NCBI GenBank assembly: GCA_944990035.1
Contig: CALYLX010000096.1
Location: forward strand, 434,001-498,000
DNA length: 64,000 nucleotides
Reading direction: 5' to 3'
DNA from: Clitopilus passeckerianus
Taxonomy: Eukaryota > Basidiomycota > Agaricomycetes > Agaricales > Entolomataceae
A program made the translations under genes and the position numbers. A model generated the notes under the pieces. That model was not told the DNA's origin. It saw nothing but the letters and a program-made list of their open reading frames with translations, and ran no database searches. Position 1 is the first letter of the stretch. Each line of letters starts with the position of its first letter. Shown in pieces: positions 1-11,149 of the stretch.

Positions 1-501
1 CATGTCGAGGCTTACCTCGGATACCTCCTCAACATCTGGTCCAAGCTCGAGGCAATTGCTAAAGACCCTACGAAGAACCCGTTCACAACTCAAGGACTCC
101 CGCCGCGCATTAATCAAATGAGGATCACCGCACCAGACGAGGTTGCGGTCAAGTTCGTCGAAGAAGCCAAAGCAAGTAAAACAGAGACTTTGGAGGAGAA
201 ACAAAACAGATTGAGAGAGGAAAGGATAGATCGTGCGAGACGGCGAGCGGTGGAGGATATGGAGAATAAAGTCCAGGATGCTGTTGAGAAGGCAGCCGAA
301 GAAGAAGAAAGGAAGATCAAGGAGGAGGAGGAAGCCGCTGAAAAGAAGAAAAAGGAAGATGCTGAAAGGAAGATTAAGGAAGAGGAGGAAGCCGCTGAAA
401 AGAAGAAAAAGGAAGATGCTGAAAAGAAGAAAAGAGAAGAAGCCGCTGAAGCAAAAGAAAAGGGAAGAAGCCAAAAGAGTGACTCGAATAAAGTTACCTA
501 G
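1..501 (+). CDS. C-terminal part of a Lys/Glu-rich coiled-coil protein (5' partial)
   Basis: The frame is open from base 1 to a TAG at 499-501, so the start lies outside the window. The first 40 residues are ordinary mixed sequence (AYLGYLLNIWSKLEAI). From about residue 60 the protein becomes almost entirely Lys, Glu, Arg and Ala and should form a long charged alpha helix or coiled coil. A 19-residue unit (RKIKEEEEAAEKKKKEDAE) is repeated twice in tandem. I do not recognise the family. It sits just upstream of an ankyrin relict (628-900), but nothing shows that the two were one gene. Function unknown. Confidence 0.6.
   Translation, partial: HVEAYLGYLLNIWSKLEAIAKDPTKNPFTTQGLPPRINQMRITAPDEVAVKFVEEAKASKTETLEEKQNRLREERIDRARRRAVEDMENKVQDAVEKAAEEEERKIKEEEEAAEKKKKEDAERKIKEEEEAAEKKKKEDAEKKKREEAAEAKEKGRSQKSDSNKVT
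310..423 (+). repeat. 57-bp coding tandem repeat, two copies
   Basis: Positions 310-366 and 367-423 are near-identical 57-bp units. They encode two in-frame 19-residue charged helical segments within the coiled-coil gene. The length is a multiple of three, so copy-number change would keep the frame. Confidence 0.8.
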
Positions 502-627
502 CCACGCCTTATCTCTTACCAATAGATACCTTCATGCCTCACCCAATGATTCCCTGTTCCCGGTTGTGAGTGAGAGGAATCAAAACGATATTATATTACG
601 GCAACAGCCTATCAGAGGTGAAAAGGT

Positions 628-900
628 TTGATGCTGGCTTTCGACTGCAGACTCCCCTTTCGTACTAGTATGTGGCCAGTCACCGTGGTGGGCCTCTGCA
701 GAATTCTAGAATCAACCATCGACACCTTGAGCTTCCTCCTTCAGTATGGAGGTGGCAATGCGAATTTGAAGGTCAATAGTGGCTGGACTTCCCTTTCATA
801 CACCACTAAGAGGGAGAGGGGGAAAGAGTTGATCATCGAGTTCCAGCGTAAGCATAAAGCTATCAAGGCAGATTCGGAGGGCAGACTTTCATAGGTGGAC
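628..900 (+). pseudogene. Relict of the 3' end of an ankyrin NLR gene
   Basis: The translation ends with STIDTLSFLLQ..., a Gly/Asn segment, SGWTSLSYTTKRERGKELII and a terminal KADSEG. This matches, residue by residue with substitutions, the last irregular ankyrin repeats of the intact NLR gene (around 29278-29460). The DNA after the stop (GGTGGACT.GAGGAA.CTATG) also matches the NLR 3' end. Only the last two repeats remain and there is no NACHT part, so this is a fragment of a paralogue. As in the intact NLR locus, it is followed on the other strand by a PWP2 relict. Confidence 0.65.
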
Positions 901-1129
901 TGAGAGGAAACTATGTCTATTTCGTATATACTTGCCTACTGTTCTTTGCATCACATATAAGCAATACAAGAAGTCGTGTCTCTAGAATATATCTTCTTAT
1001 CGTTACCATTGGTTTCCATCTCATTTTGTGGTGGCAAATTCCATAAATCTCATACAGCTGTGTCAACACCTTGGTTCCGTATTATAAGGATAAAGTACAA
1101 TAGTCCTACTGTGTCGTCGTCCGATCGTA

Positions 1130-2640
1130 TTGGTTTGCTTCAACCCTGCCCCAGCAGCCAACCCCAAACACCAAGCGAAAGGATTGAATGGCCGTTGAGG
1201 TCGACGCGGACACTTCTCAACCACCTGGATGAATGATGAGTGACAGGATATCCGAACCGTCCTTGTCCTCGACTAAAGCCAAGGGTACCAGCTCCCAGTC
1301 CCCCTATTACCCTTCTTCTTCTGGGCGCGCCGTAACGGAACAGTTGAAGCAGGTACAGCAGGGGTCTCCCAAGCAAGACAGTCCATTACGTCCGCTAAAC
1401 ATGTCCCCGAGTGGGCTGAAGGATACGAGCCATCCCGATGGTGGATCGTCATCTCGTCTTTCATCCAAGCAGGAAAACTGCATTGAGCCCGGTGAAGGGT
1501 TGAGGGTTGGGGCATTGAATGAGCTCCAACCCATGCAATGACATGAGCAGGAAATTTCCGTTGGCATAAAACGAGAGGAAGGGTGACCGTATACGCATAA
1601 TCCGAGGAAACGGAATCTTCATTACGGTGTCGAGACTTCGGATGTGCCGGTGTGGTCGGTAAATCCGGTGAAGAGTGTTTCTCGTCTTAACCAGAAGCCG
1701 GAGGAGGAATGCGAGAAGGAGGGTACAGGTCGAGTAGGACAGCTACAAAGCCTGTGAAGGGAGAAGACGCCAGTCGATAAACTCATAGATGGGGAGCAAA
1801 GATGCGATGTGGTAAAAATTTGGGAACAGTGCAGCATCAGGTATTTTCCTCTGAAGTTTACTGCTACGCCAGGGGAGCGGTTGGGCCTGTGGAGATGCAC
1901 CACGATGGAAGGAAGAAGGAAAAGGGAGAGTTCGTGCCTTCATTTGACGAGGAAGAAGAGGACGAGGGTGAATTAAAACACTAGGGGAGTATGGTGGCAG
2001 GATGATGTTGCCATCTCGGTGTGGTGGAGTGCTGTAGAGTCTCTTGAGTTGGTGGTGTTGGAGGAACGCATATGTAGTGTTCGTGAAGATGCCCCAGTGG
2101 GTTCAGGCATTTTGGTGCCTTTCGAGCTTGGCTTAGAAGGGGAGGTAGCTAGGGGGGAAGAAGAATCGGAGGCGATGTGCACGTCTTTGTCTGAGTGAGA
2201 GGGGAGTTTGGTACGTCGGGCAAAAACGCACCATCCCAGCTTACGGCGTATGTCTATTGCAAACCGAGATATGTTAGGACAAGGGAGGAGAGGAAGGGAG
2301 GGAAAGACATACCGTAGCGCGTCAGCTGAGAGCTAGACGTTGAGAAGTGCGACTCTGTATGCCGCATCTTGAATTCACCGAGCATTAGATGCTCAGCGCT
2401 CAGCGCCTCCGCATACGTCCTATGGAGCCCAAACGGTGCAATCTTCCATACCAAGATGGTATGGTGTCTTCCAGACTTTCCAGACTTGGATGTTCGACCG
2501 ATATGTGTTCGCGAAGAATTTCCCGTCATACGAGAATTGGAGGTTGGGACTAGCTTTCTGAGATTTGCTAGTGAGGAAATTTATGCGCAGGGCACGCCCA
2601 TCTGTAGGCAAATTAGTTTAGAACAATTTTGAGTAGGTGG
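1130..2640 (-). pseudogene. PWP2 relict A (5'-truncated fragment)
   Basis: Reading the minus strand from 2640 downward gives DGRALRINF, YDGKFFANTYRSNIQVWK and, after a gap, SSPLATSPSKPSSKGTKM and ALHHTEMATSSCHHTP. These match DGRALLVNF, PDGKFIALTHGSHIQVWK, the serine-rich acidic linker and PLHHTKITTASYHPAS of intact PWP2 (41096-44352). Near 1200 a segment with NGHSILSLGVW matches the PWP2 NGSITFFSLE region. The intron acceptor before DGRAL is kept, so the copy was made from DNA and not mRNA. Stops and frame changes are frequent. The copy begins in PWP2 exon 3, lacks the first two exons and has an internal deletion; it cannot make a WD40 propeller. Confidence 0.75.
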
Positions 2641-2694
2641 GTCGAAGATATGGACCTTTGTCCACGTCTTTTTCATTGATTAGACAGTCGATTC

Positions 2695-2800
2695 TGTAGA
2701 GAGAAAGGGGCGAGACAAGAGAGTTAAGAGAGTTAGAGTGGGTTGAAGAGAAGTTTAAAAGTGTGATTCAGGAAAACAAACGCGTCTCCTGTTTTTCGCA
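2695..2800. repeat. Repeated purine-rich divergent flank, copy A
   Basis: This block contains AAGGGGCGAGACAAGAGAGTT, an AGAGTTAGAGTGGG segment and GAAAACAAACGCGTCTC. It recurs at 5925-6030, 24715-24800, 31115-31225 and 33865-33925. It always lies between a PWP2 relict (-) and plus-strand coding remnants. It is probably the old promoter and 5' UTR of the GMC gene. Confidence 0.6.
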
Positions 2801-2845
2801 CAGATATCAAACGCGTCTCGTCTCGTCCTTCCACCATCCTCATCT

Positions 2846-3790
2846 GTGAAGCTAGGCGACCTTGCCACTGCCACAGTCTCCACTCTCTGCTTTGACCAAC
2901 ATCGCTTTGGGTACTCGCTGCTGCTTCTTCCAAGCAGCCTTGGCCAGAAAGGAACGAGGAATCATTTGGCTGAACAAGTACGAGTACCAACGCCGCTAGT
3001 TTCAACAGAACAAAACAACAAGGGATGGACGCATAGCGGGTCCTTTTGGTATGTCTACCGACTGTTATCTCAGTGTAATTAGTCTCACCCTGGAATTCTT
3101 TTAGGTATCATTGAAGTTAAACAGCTCTTCTCCTCGAGACGTTCGACTATCCTACTGCATTTCGGACGCGGTTCAGCTGGTCCAGGCCATCGTTTTCTCC
3201 TATCCCGTCCCAAGCCCAAGCCCAAACCCCCTACATGGACTCTAGAGTCGCGCCGGCGTCATCAAAGCAGAAGAGTACTTTCCAGACGATGACTTGATCG
3301 CCGTTACCGCATGCGTTTTCGGAAGCTACCCTCGGCTGGTTCGCCAAGGCCGTTTCTCGTCCTGGCCTGTTCACTAGCCACGGGACACGGTGAAACCTTC
3401 ATGACCGAATGATAGGTGGAGATGGGTCCGAAGGGCTTCCCTCTCATAAAAAAAGCTGGAGAAGATGACCCTGTGAACAGACTCTTCCTCGAGCATTTCT
3501 TTGGTGGACCTGTCCGATCAGTGCAGTCCAACAGGAACCGTCTTGAGATATTGTACCAGAGGAGGTAAGCTGCATACTATAGGCGATATCCTCCATGTAC
3601 TGATGATTCCCTCAATTAATAGCATTAGCACTCCTGCAGAGACGTGGACGAGACGATCTTGGCAGTGTGTGGGATATGCATTTCCTGATCATTATCTCCT
3701 GGCATTTTCATTCAACGACAGCATTGTTTCTCAGCTAGTGGTAAGTCAACCCTCCCAGTTCAAAACAGACATTAGGCGACCAGGCTGATA
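2846..3790 (+). pseudogene. GMC oxidoreductase relict A (N-terminal part)
   Basis: After the purine-rich flank the plus strand encodes broken pieces. The clearest is GVIKAEEYFPDDDLI near 3255-3295, which matches the strand of GMC FAD-binding domains that ends in E-A-G and holds the ribose-binding acid. An intron-like segment (GGTATGTCTACC ... TTTTAG) at about 3047-3105 recurs in relict B. Stops interrupt every frame by 3380. The same order of blocks in copies B and C supports common origin. FAD binding (GxGxxG) is not visible, so no active enzyme is expected. Confidence 0.5.
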
Positions 3791-4462
3791 TTGCGGTCCA
3801 GAATACATTACCGTCAACGCAACCGCCGCCGCGTCTTCAACCCTCCTCGTTCCCACTTCCTGACGGACTGAAGATTGGCAAGCATGGTTTCATTGAAATA
3901 GAAACCTCCTCTGGGGGAAACCTATCCGCATGTAACTGTATTCGAGCACTATGAAATATCATTTTGATATTGGAATTCCTGTCCTGTAAGATCATCCGAT
4001 CGTCATGACGTACGTCTTGGCAGGTTGAATGGGAATCTGGTTCCGTGCGAAGACCTTCCAAAGACCTGCCTGAGTTTTCAGGAGACAGTGTTCTAATGCT
4101 CGTTATTCAGGCCTTATCTTTGCGTTACCTCTCTAGCTTTGTGACGGAGAATAAGACATGATAACAAAATAGTCAAGATCACCAACAGCCTCCGCGCCGA
4201 CCTCATTATTGCCTCAATACGATCAATTCATTGAACGCAGAGGTCGAATCCGGGTATGGCTATTGGCTTGGTATGAGGAATTGAATACTGATCACTTCCC
4301 CGTTAGACCCTCATTAGCTGTATTCGGGTGGCAATGAACATAGATTCTCACATCTTGCCGCCTCATGACATGCTAATAGTGTCACCCGCAACAGGGTCTC
4401 CCACTCGACAGGTAAATCTCACTTCTTACAGTTGGTCACGGTCAGAGGTATGGAAGATTGGG

Positions 4463-4470
4463 TATATAAA
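4463..4470 (+). promoter_or_regulatory. TATA box of the small secreted protein gene
   Basis: TATATAAA lies 229 bp upstream of the ATG at 4699. A 5' UTR intron of about 60 bp (donor GTAAGT near 4639, acceptor CAACAG just before the ATG) would place the transcript start near 4495. Confidence 0.5.
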
Positions 4471-4698
4471 GGTGCGGTCTTCAAGTTCTCGATTCAGAGC
4501 ACCCACTATTGCCACCTGGTACGGTCTTGAACTCCCCTTTAACAGCCCGACATTCTCTGACCCCACCTCGTCTTAGCAATCCTCAGCTGAGCTAATTGAA
4601 AACAGAGTTTCTGTGAAATCTTTCTGAGGTCGACCAACGTAAGTTCAAATCCTGCCAACTTACTGCCTAGATGCGCTGAGCGAATAATATGTCAACAG

Positions 4699-4932
4699 AT
4701 GCAACTCCAGCGTCTTATCCTTCCCATTCTCTGCGCTACAGTCTCGGTCATGGCCGCACCGGAATCGACGGAATCAAGTAAATCGGTGCCTGCGACTAAC
4801 GTCTGCGGGTGCACTCAAACGGCATTATGTTTCTACTGTCCTACCCTCCCAAAATGTCCAAAGGGATATTCTGTCGCTGTCACTTACACGCCTCCGTGCT
4901 GCTGTGCCACGGGTAAATGTGTTAAGGTTTAG
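4699..4932 (+). CDS. Small secreted cysteine-rich protein
   Basis: A 77-residue protein starts with a hydrophobic signal peptide (LILPILCATVSVMAA, cleavage likely after the Ala pair near residue 20). A short Ser-rich spacer leads to a compact domain with nine cysteines arranged C-x-C, C, C, C, CCC, C. The odd count allows one free thiol or dimerisation. The CCC triplet recalls knottin-like and hydrophobin-like small proteins, but the eight-cysteine hydrophobin pattern is absent. The start is supported by a TATA box and by an intron acceptor placed immediately before the ATG. It lies between decayed GMC units yet is itself intact. The family is not recognised; effector-like, defence or surface roles are all possible. 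Confidence 0.65.
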   Translation: MQLQRLILPILCATVSVMAAPESTESSKSVPATNVCGCTQTALCFYCPTLPKCPKGYSVAVTYTPPCCCATGKCVKV

Positions 4933-5739
4933 CTTGGATGTATGTGATTGTAACATGTCGAACATTGGATGAACAACGAATAAATTTGATTTCACTATGG
5001 CTCTGATGGGTCTCGAAAGACGCATACATGTTTATGTGGATGAATCATACATAAATCTTACTCCATATTCTCCCGATTTCATCCTTGGGCTCCTGAGGTA
5101 TCGAGAAGAACCGTTGGTTCTTCTCCTCCCAGACTATCTGGGTTGCTTTATCCGAGTAACTCTCCATCGGCTCAGACGGAATGCGAAGGTACGTTGAACT
5201 TTACAGTACTGCTTGGAGCGTGGCCGATATCGGTGTTGACATTCTACGGTACTGAAATGCTCGGATGTGTGAATGAACGACCTGGAACCGATGTTAGCAA
5301 TGGTTTCAACCTTGGGAGGCAGTGAATGAGAAGAAGAAATAGATGATGGAGCGAACAATGAAAGAGTCTGGAAATTGGGGGCGGAAGGAGAGAAGGGTGG
5401 AGAGTGAAGATGGCATAGCGTCGCACGTAGGTGGTTTCTCATAGCACAAGCAGTACTAACAGGTGATTGTACAGCTTCCAGGATTCCGGCGGTCCATGAA
5501 GCGGCAGTTCTTCGCCTGTGCAATTGGTGGTTGCATTGGCAAAGCCGAAGAACGACGAGGTATATGGGCTCCGTGGCGGCCTAGACGTCGACCTTTCCCT
5601 CAACGAAGGCATCTTCGATATGGAACAGCCTCGGTATTCTGATATCGTTGCCTTAGCTCGTAGTTGAGGAGTAGAGTCTGTTGCGCCATTGTGGTATTGA
5701 GCAGGTTGACGAAGAAGTCGAAGAGGTCTTGTGAAAGGC
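4933..5739. other. Segment without a clear gene
   Basis: Minus-strand open stretches of 60-140 codons exist (for example 5134-5523 and 5439-5861), but no family motif is visible. At 5430-5745 the minus strand reads LRLSQDLFDFFVNLLNTT directly fused to the PWP2 relict B, so this piece may come from another gene joined at a rearrangement breakpoint. Confidence 0.35.
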
Positions 5740-5905
5740 GGAGGTGCGACCCATGTGTGAGGGCAACGAATGTCTGCCAGACGCGAATGGGATGTTGCGG
5801 ACTGGCTTTCAAGTCGATGGAGGATATAATGCCATGGTGGATATGCGCAGGACACAGTCATCTGTGGGTACGAAGATCGAAGTAGAGACCTTCGTCAACG
5901 TCATT
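5740..5905 (-). pseudogene. PWP2 relict B (short stub)
   Basis: The minus strand reads QTFVALTHGSH, matching FIALTHGSH of PWP2, preceded by a degenerate exon 3/4 border and the GACGAAGG segment that starts every relict. The match stops abruptly at about 5745, where unrelated sequence begins. This is the shortest of the five PWP2 pieces. Confidence 0.6.
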
Positions 5906-5924
5906 TTCATGGGTGAGGTAGTGC

Positions 5925-6030
5925 CAGAGAAGAGAGAAGAGGAACTAGATAAGCGAGTTAAGAGAGTGAGGAAGAATCAGAGAAGTTTGGAGGCGCGGTG
6001 GTTGGGGAAAACAAACAAACACATCTCTTT
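5925..6030. repeat. Repeated purine-rich divergent flank, copy B
   Basis: Contains GATAAGCGAGTTAAGAGAGTG and GGGAAAACAAACAAACACATCTC, matching the flank copies at 2695, 24715, 31115 and 33865. Confidence 0.6.
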
Positions 6031-6289
6031 CCTTTTTGCACACACCTCCTCCCTCCCTCCACCATTTGGTTTCACCTATTCCTTCTTCGAACCATCACAG
6101 GAAACGTCAACGCATATATGGCGGAGGATTGCCAAGAAGTACCGATCTCTACCAGAATGGTCCCTCATCAAAGCTTGTGAAGACTGCATGCACCACCGTC
6201 ACAGGGCCGACTCCTATCATGTTAACTCTCTAGCTCCAGTTTGTAGCTCAAGGAAGATCCGCGACCTTCCCACATCTTCCGCTCTTTCC

Positions 6290-7345
6290 TTTGACCCACA
6301 TTGTTTTGGCTGCTGCCTGCGGCTTCCTCAAAGCAACGGATGGATGCGTAGCGGGGCCTTTGGTAGGTCCCCTAATTATTGTCCCACATTCTAACGAGCC
6401 TCACCCTGATATTTTTTAGGTATCATCGAGGATGAACAAGTCCTCTCCTACAAGGACACCCCGCTCCCTTGCATCTCGCAAGGCGCCACTCTCTCGCAAA
6501 GTCACCCCATCCAAACCTTCAATAGGTATTATTGAAATACTAAAACGATCTTCTCCTCCCTCCGTTCCAGTACCCCATTGCGTTGGCGGTATTCTAGCTT
6601 CTGGTAGATCACCTTTTTTTTCCGCCGGGCTCTCTACCGATCCCTACTACAGTCGGCGTCATCGCAGCGGGAGGCTACCCCTCAGATGCCCGTCTATTCA
6701 AGGCAGAGTCAGAAACAAGAAAAGACTGGCCACCTTCGCCTATGGCTCATCAAGAGTCAAGACTTCGGTCGTTCTTCAGCATTACCTGTTCACAACAAGT
6801 CGCATTGAGCAGCCCTGTGGAAAGCTCCTTGGCCCATAGTGGCTCACTGGCCTTCGTTTAAGCAGACCTACCACCCCTGCCCTCTACGGTCGCGAGTGAG
6901 TTGAAGCGGAGAATGGGGAGAATACAGCCTGAAGCCCGGAACCGATTTTACCAAACTTGACGACGGAACGCCAAGAACGGTATCAAGCCAACTGAAAAGG
7001 CATACGCAACCCCTTCCCCTCCCCCGCCACTCGCCCATTGTTTTTCCTCCCCTTCAAAGCTTTGGGCTGAGTTCCGACGTCTTCAACCTCCCAGTCGTCA
7101 TCTCCTCCCAGTTCCCCTACTTTCCCCTACATTCCTCTCCCCAATCCGCTTCTGAGGGCATGTCACATCGCCATCTTACTGACGGGTCTCAGTAGAAACA
7201 TAGCGAATGGGAGCCAGCGATGAGTGAAGGGCGGCAGAGAAGGCGAGGAAAGTCGACATTGGAGTCTTTGAGGTAGGAAGCTGGGGTGGGCGGTCAGGGC
7301 GAGGAGTAGTGGTTGAGGAGGTAACTTGGGGAGGATGGGTTTTTT
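6290..7345 (+). pseudogene. GMC oxidoreductase relict B
   Basis: The plus strand carries PTTVGVIAAGGYPSDARLF near 6645, which fits the GMC strand normally ending in EAG, and further on EQPCGKLLG near 6808, a decayed form of the diagnostic GMC segment PRGKxLGGSS. An intron-like gap at 6363-6420 (GGTAGGTCC ... TTTTTTAG) matches that in relict A. Frames shift repeatedly and stops follow. Only the N-terminal third of the usual 550-600 residues is recognisable. Confidence 0.55.
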
Positions 7346-7439
7346 GGATAGTACTCTCCATGATGTTGTTTGATCTTCGTCTTTTGGGTTTGGTTCAATC
7401 TCGTATGCATGGAATCACCCACCCAGTTAAATGTAGAAT

Positions 7440-9440
7440 TATGTGGGCTCTGCGCTATTGAATTGTGCAGACAGGGAACCTGTCCCAGCTATGTTGAGAC
7501 AAACGCTACTGGCTCCGGCCCGCCGGCGCTTTAGGTCCTTCACAGCAGTTTGGTGATTAGGCGCCGCAACTTCGCACAGCAATTGCTCATGATCATCAAC
7601 TTGAACGACATCATCTTCTACTCCCTCCGACCGGCATAAATGCTTGATGCCGAAGGCAGCGACAGGTGCAGGGATGTCGCAGTATGGAGGAAGGTAATGA
7701 TAGCGGCGAGGTGCTTCGTGGTTCGAAAATTCAAAGATCTTGCATAGGACCGTATCCGTGGCTTCGACCCCATTTTTTCTGCACTCCATCCCAACCCGAC
7801 GTTCCCCTATCCTTCCCTTTGCGGTTGCCTGCAAGGTTCAATGTGGAGGGAACGTAGATTACTTGACGGCTGGAGGCGATGTCCCTATGCCAACACCTCT
7901 GGAAGACTGGAAGCCCTCAATGGCAGTGAGAGGATTAGGGAAATGCCTCCTGCAGGTAAGCAGTGCTAGGAACGCGAGGGGGGCAGATATGGATACAGGA
8001 CCGGGATGAATGACACCATATGGCTGGGGTAGATGGGAAACCAGTACTGGTATTGGCTGTGACTGCTTTGGTGCTTTTGCTTGTACCACCTGTAGTACCA
8101 ATTGCCAGTGAGGTGAGTGAGTTGGTTGGCGATAATAAGGCCGTCGAGGAGCTCCGGTTGGTCTTCGTTGCTTTCACTAACGCGCCAGCTCTGTACGAGT
8201 AGAGTCCGGAGAACGGAAGCTGTTGCTGACTCGACGAGGTCGGAGGACGTATCAGAGATTTGATACTAGGGTTGAAGGGGTTGAAACTGAGACGGTCACA
8301 GGTTGCGGCGAAGGTGTCAGTGGGTGACCTCTTGTATTGGGTCGTAGAGCTGTATAAAGGGCCTCCCAGAATCTGCGTGTAGGCCGGCCGCAGATATAGT
8401 GACGAAAAAGACTGGATTCGGAGCCGCTAGGGTGGAATGGGATTTCAGGCCTTGTGGGCCCGCAGTGTGTTTATAGGCGTTGTTCACGGCCATCCATTGA
8501 AGTGATATGCATATCTGTCCTGCTAGAATTCGGACTGGTTCGTAGAGGCGCCATGAAGGGAAGGAAGGTAGACGGGGAAAGCGGGGAAGCTGTTGTCCAG
8601 GGCCTGCCTTGTTGGATTGGCTCTATGTTCTCTCAAATGGTCGTGCAAGGGGAGTTTTGGTAGACATCTTTGGGTGGCTGTTAGTGACTGTCGCCTGACA
8701 GACATGAGACGAGTCAGCACTTACCCAAGTATCCTAACCCACTGGCACACCCCCTGCACCAAGAAGGCCGTACCACAATAAAACCTATATTTCCTGTGAA
8801 TATTCTTCAGCAGAAACTCTAGCACGACGGCTGGTGTTTGGCACCAGTGGCCCAATAGGTTGTGAGGAGCGAGTTGACCGCGAGATGGTTGGGCGAGAAC
8901 GATGACCTATTGGCAGTACGCCTGGGCCGACACGAGAAGGTACCTAATCGACGAGACTAACACTGGCCATGCTCGTCTATGCCTACGAGAAGCACGGCGT
9001 AAGATTGTGAATATATCGAATGACAGTTGGTGGACATACCAATAGGGTCCGCTTCGTATTCGTTGCAGTAATATTCTAGTTTGTCGTTGAAGTAGCAGTG
9101 GTGGTCGTTCTACTTGTTCAGATTGTTCCTTCTTAGCAAGGGCTTCTTGTTACCGGGCCCCGCATCTACCTTTGGCCTTAGATGAATCAGAGGGGAGGGG
9201 TAAGAGTAGTAGTGGTTCTATGGTCTGTTATGTTTTTTGTAGGGCCCGATACTCCTCGGTAAATGAGCTGATGTTCCGCCCGATGAACGGAAAGGACATG
9301 AGGTAACGGAGGACAGCAAGGTGGTCATAATGCAAAAGCCAAGGTAGAATGTGGTGCGGTAAGATGGGAGGGAGGACCGATCGACAGTGGGATGATGGAA
9401 GGATGAGGCAAGAGTGAGAAAAGCCCCAAGACGCGTTCAT
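7440..9440 (-). pseudogene. Unidentified, probably decayed minus-strand gene
   Basis: Several minus-strand open pieces look protein-like: RRYHYLPPYCDIPAPVAAFG (around 7680), ISAAGLHADSGRPFIQLYDP (around 8360), and a start-like piece at 9440-9228 ending SFPFIGRNISSFTEEY. They lie in different frames separated by stops, and donor/acceptor pairs cannot join all of them. I do not recognise the family. It could be an intron-rich live gene I failed to splice, but a relict is more likely given the surroundings. Confidence 0.3.
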
Positions 9441-9659
9441 TTCCTCTCTCCATCGGTTACACTTCTTTCATTTCTGCATCTCACATTTCTACTCCATCTC
9501 TCTTATTCTGCGTCCTCTATTCAAATAGGGCCATGCCCAACTTTTCAACGTCATCAAATTATCATTATTCCGGCACTCATAATCTCTCTTTTCGTTCCAC
9601 CGTCCCGCCGTTATACCACTACCTTTGGATCGTTTGAACCGTAGAAGCTTTTGCGCCGC

Positions 9660-10750
9660 GTTTATCTTTGCCAATGACTATCATGCTGCACCCCTCCGCC
9701 TTCAAACGCTGCCGGTGCTTCAGCCTCCTGAAGAAGGATTCACAAACGAGGCCTCCAAGCCCCTCTCCACACCAGAGAAATCAGGAAAACGCGTATAAAT
9801 TCGCTCATCATATTCATGCTCAGAATAGCTTGGAACCCTCTCAGCGCCCTGCAACAAATTATTTCTATCGAGAATCCCAGCTCCCGACCATTTTTGGACA
9901 ATGGCCTCCCAGCCCTTCTATACCTTAATTCGACGTCCTCTAAATGTCGACACTTACACCAGAGGTGTTACCAGGGAGTATCGAGTCCTATTAACATGGC
10001 CTCTCGACGAGTGACCGCCGGAGACCAACTTCCACCCTCGACCCTCCTCTAAATCGCCAAAAGCCAAGCACTCGCTGAGGATGTGCACCTTGCAGTACTT
10101 CCCTCTTTCTTTCCGTCCTTCTCATCCCTTCGGCTACTGCTTCCTCTCAGCAGCCTTCGGCGATGGAGGAACCGCTCGCCGAACGAGTGAAAACGCTCGG
10201 CCTGCTATTGCTAGCCATGACGGTCCTGCAAAATGACGCAAAACGCGTCCTTTTGGCATGTCCACCATTATCAACCCAACGAGTACCCAATGCCAAGATC
10301 CCATTGATTATTCTCGAACTCTTCCCTGCGAGCGTGTCTTCTTCGGGAATGGAATGGAATTGCGGCAGATTCGCGCTACATTGGTTGGTGTCGCCTATGC
10401 CAGGTCCGACCCAAATATTCACGACCACGAATACTAGCCTTACAGAAGCTACTCCCACCGGTGGTCTCTACGCCGACGTTGAAGAAACCAAGGACACTAC
10501 AGTAACGCCTACGCGAAGAGTAAGAATCCATACCTCCTCGGCTTCAACTTCACATCCAACAAATTCACGACCGAGCCCAATGATGTCGAGCTCACCGGTC
10601 ATCCCGTGCATGATCCCCTCACCAATGTATGTCCTTACTCCTTTCATCCTACTTACAGAACTAACATACTCGTTCAGGTCCCGCCACCTGCTAGATCCCC
10701 CCAGTCAACTTTCTTCTGGTAAACTTTTGCGAACCCTTTTGCTTTGATGC
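9660..10750 (+). pseudogene. Unidentified plus-strand coding remnants
   Basis: Short coding-like blocks appear in changing frames: RPLNVDTYTRGVTREYRVLL near 9935-9995, YLLGFNFTSNKFTTEPNDVE near 10535-10590 and NPFALMLATANFQSQF near 10735-10785. A consistent intron (GTATGTCC ... CTCGTTCAG, 10627-10678) separates two of them. An open frame of 194 codons begins at 10163 but does not contain the best blocks. No family is recognised; likely a degraded gene. Confidence 0.3.
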
Positions 10751-11149
10751 TCGCCACTGCCAATTTCCAGTCCCAATTCAAATCCGCATCCTTACATTCA
10801 CCGGCATGATTGGTCCTCAACAAAGCCGTGGCCCTGAGTCTCTCGTGACCGACGACGGAAGCCCAGTCACAAGAAGATGACTAGCGGGAAGGCCAACGGA
10901 CGACCAGTTACGTGATTGAGCGAACGTACGCGTCTTACCTTCTGTAATCTCACAACATTCTCACTCTTGTTCTAGTGATCCTCCTAGTAAGGTTACTCGA
11001 TAGAACGTGAGATTGGTTAGTAGATATACAAAGTGATTGGCTAAGTTACGGGCATGATATACAGGAAGTAGAAAATGAGATCATAGTGGTAAACATATGC
11101 TGCTATCGTGAAATGTAACAAACATTCGAAATACAAGGCAGAATGAAGT

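Noticed and set aside
4226..4252. GAGGTCGAATCCGGG resembling a tRNA B box
   Set aside because: No matching A box or cloverleaf stems could be found around it.
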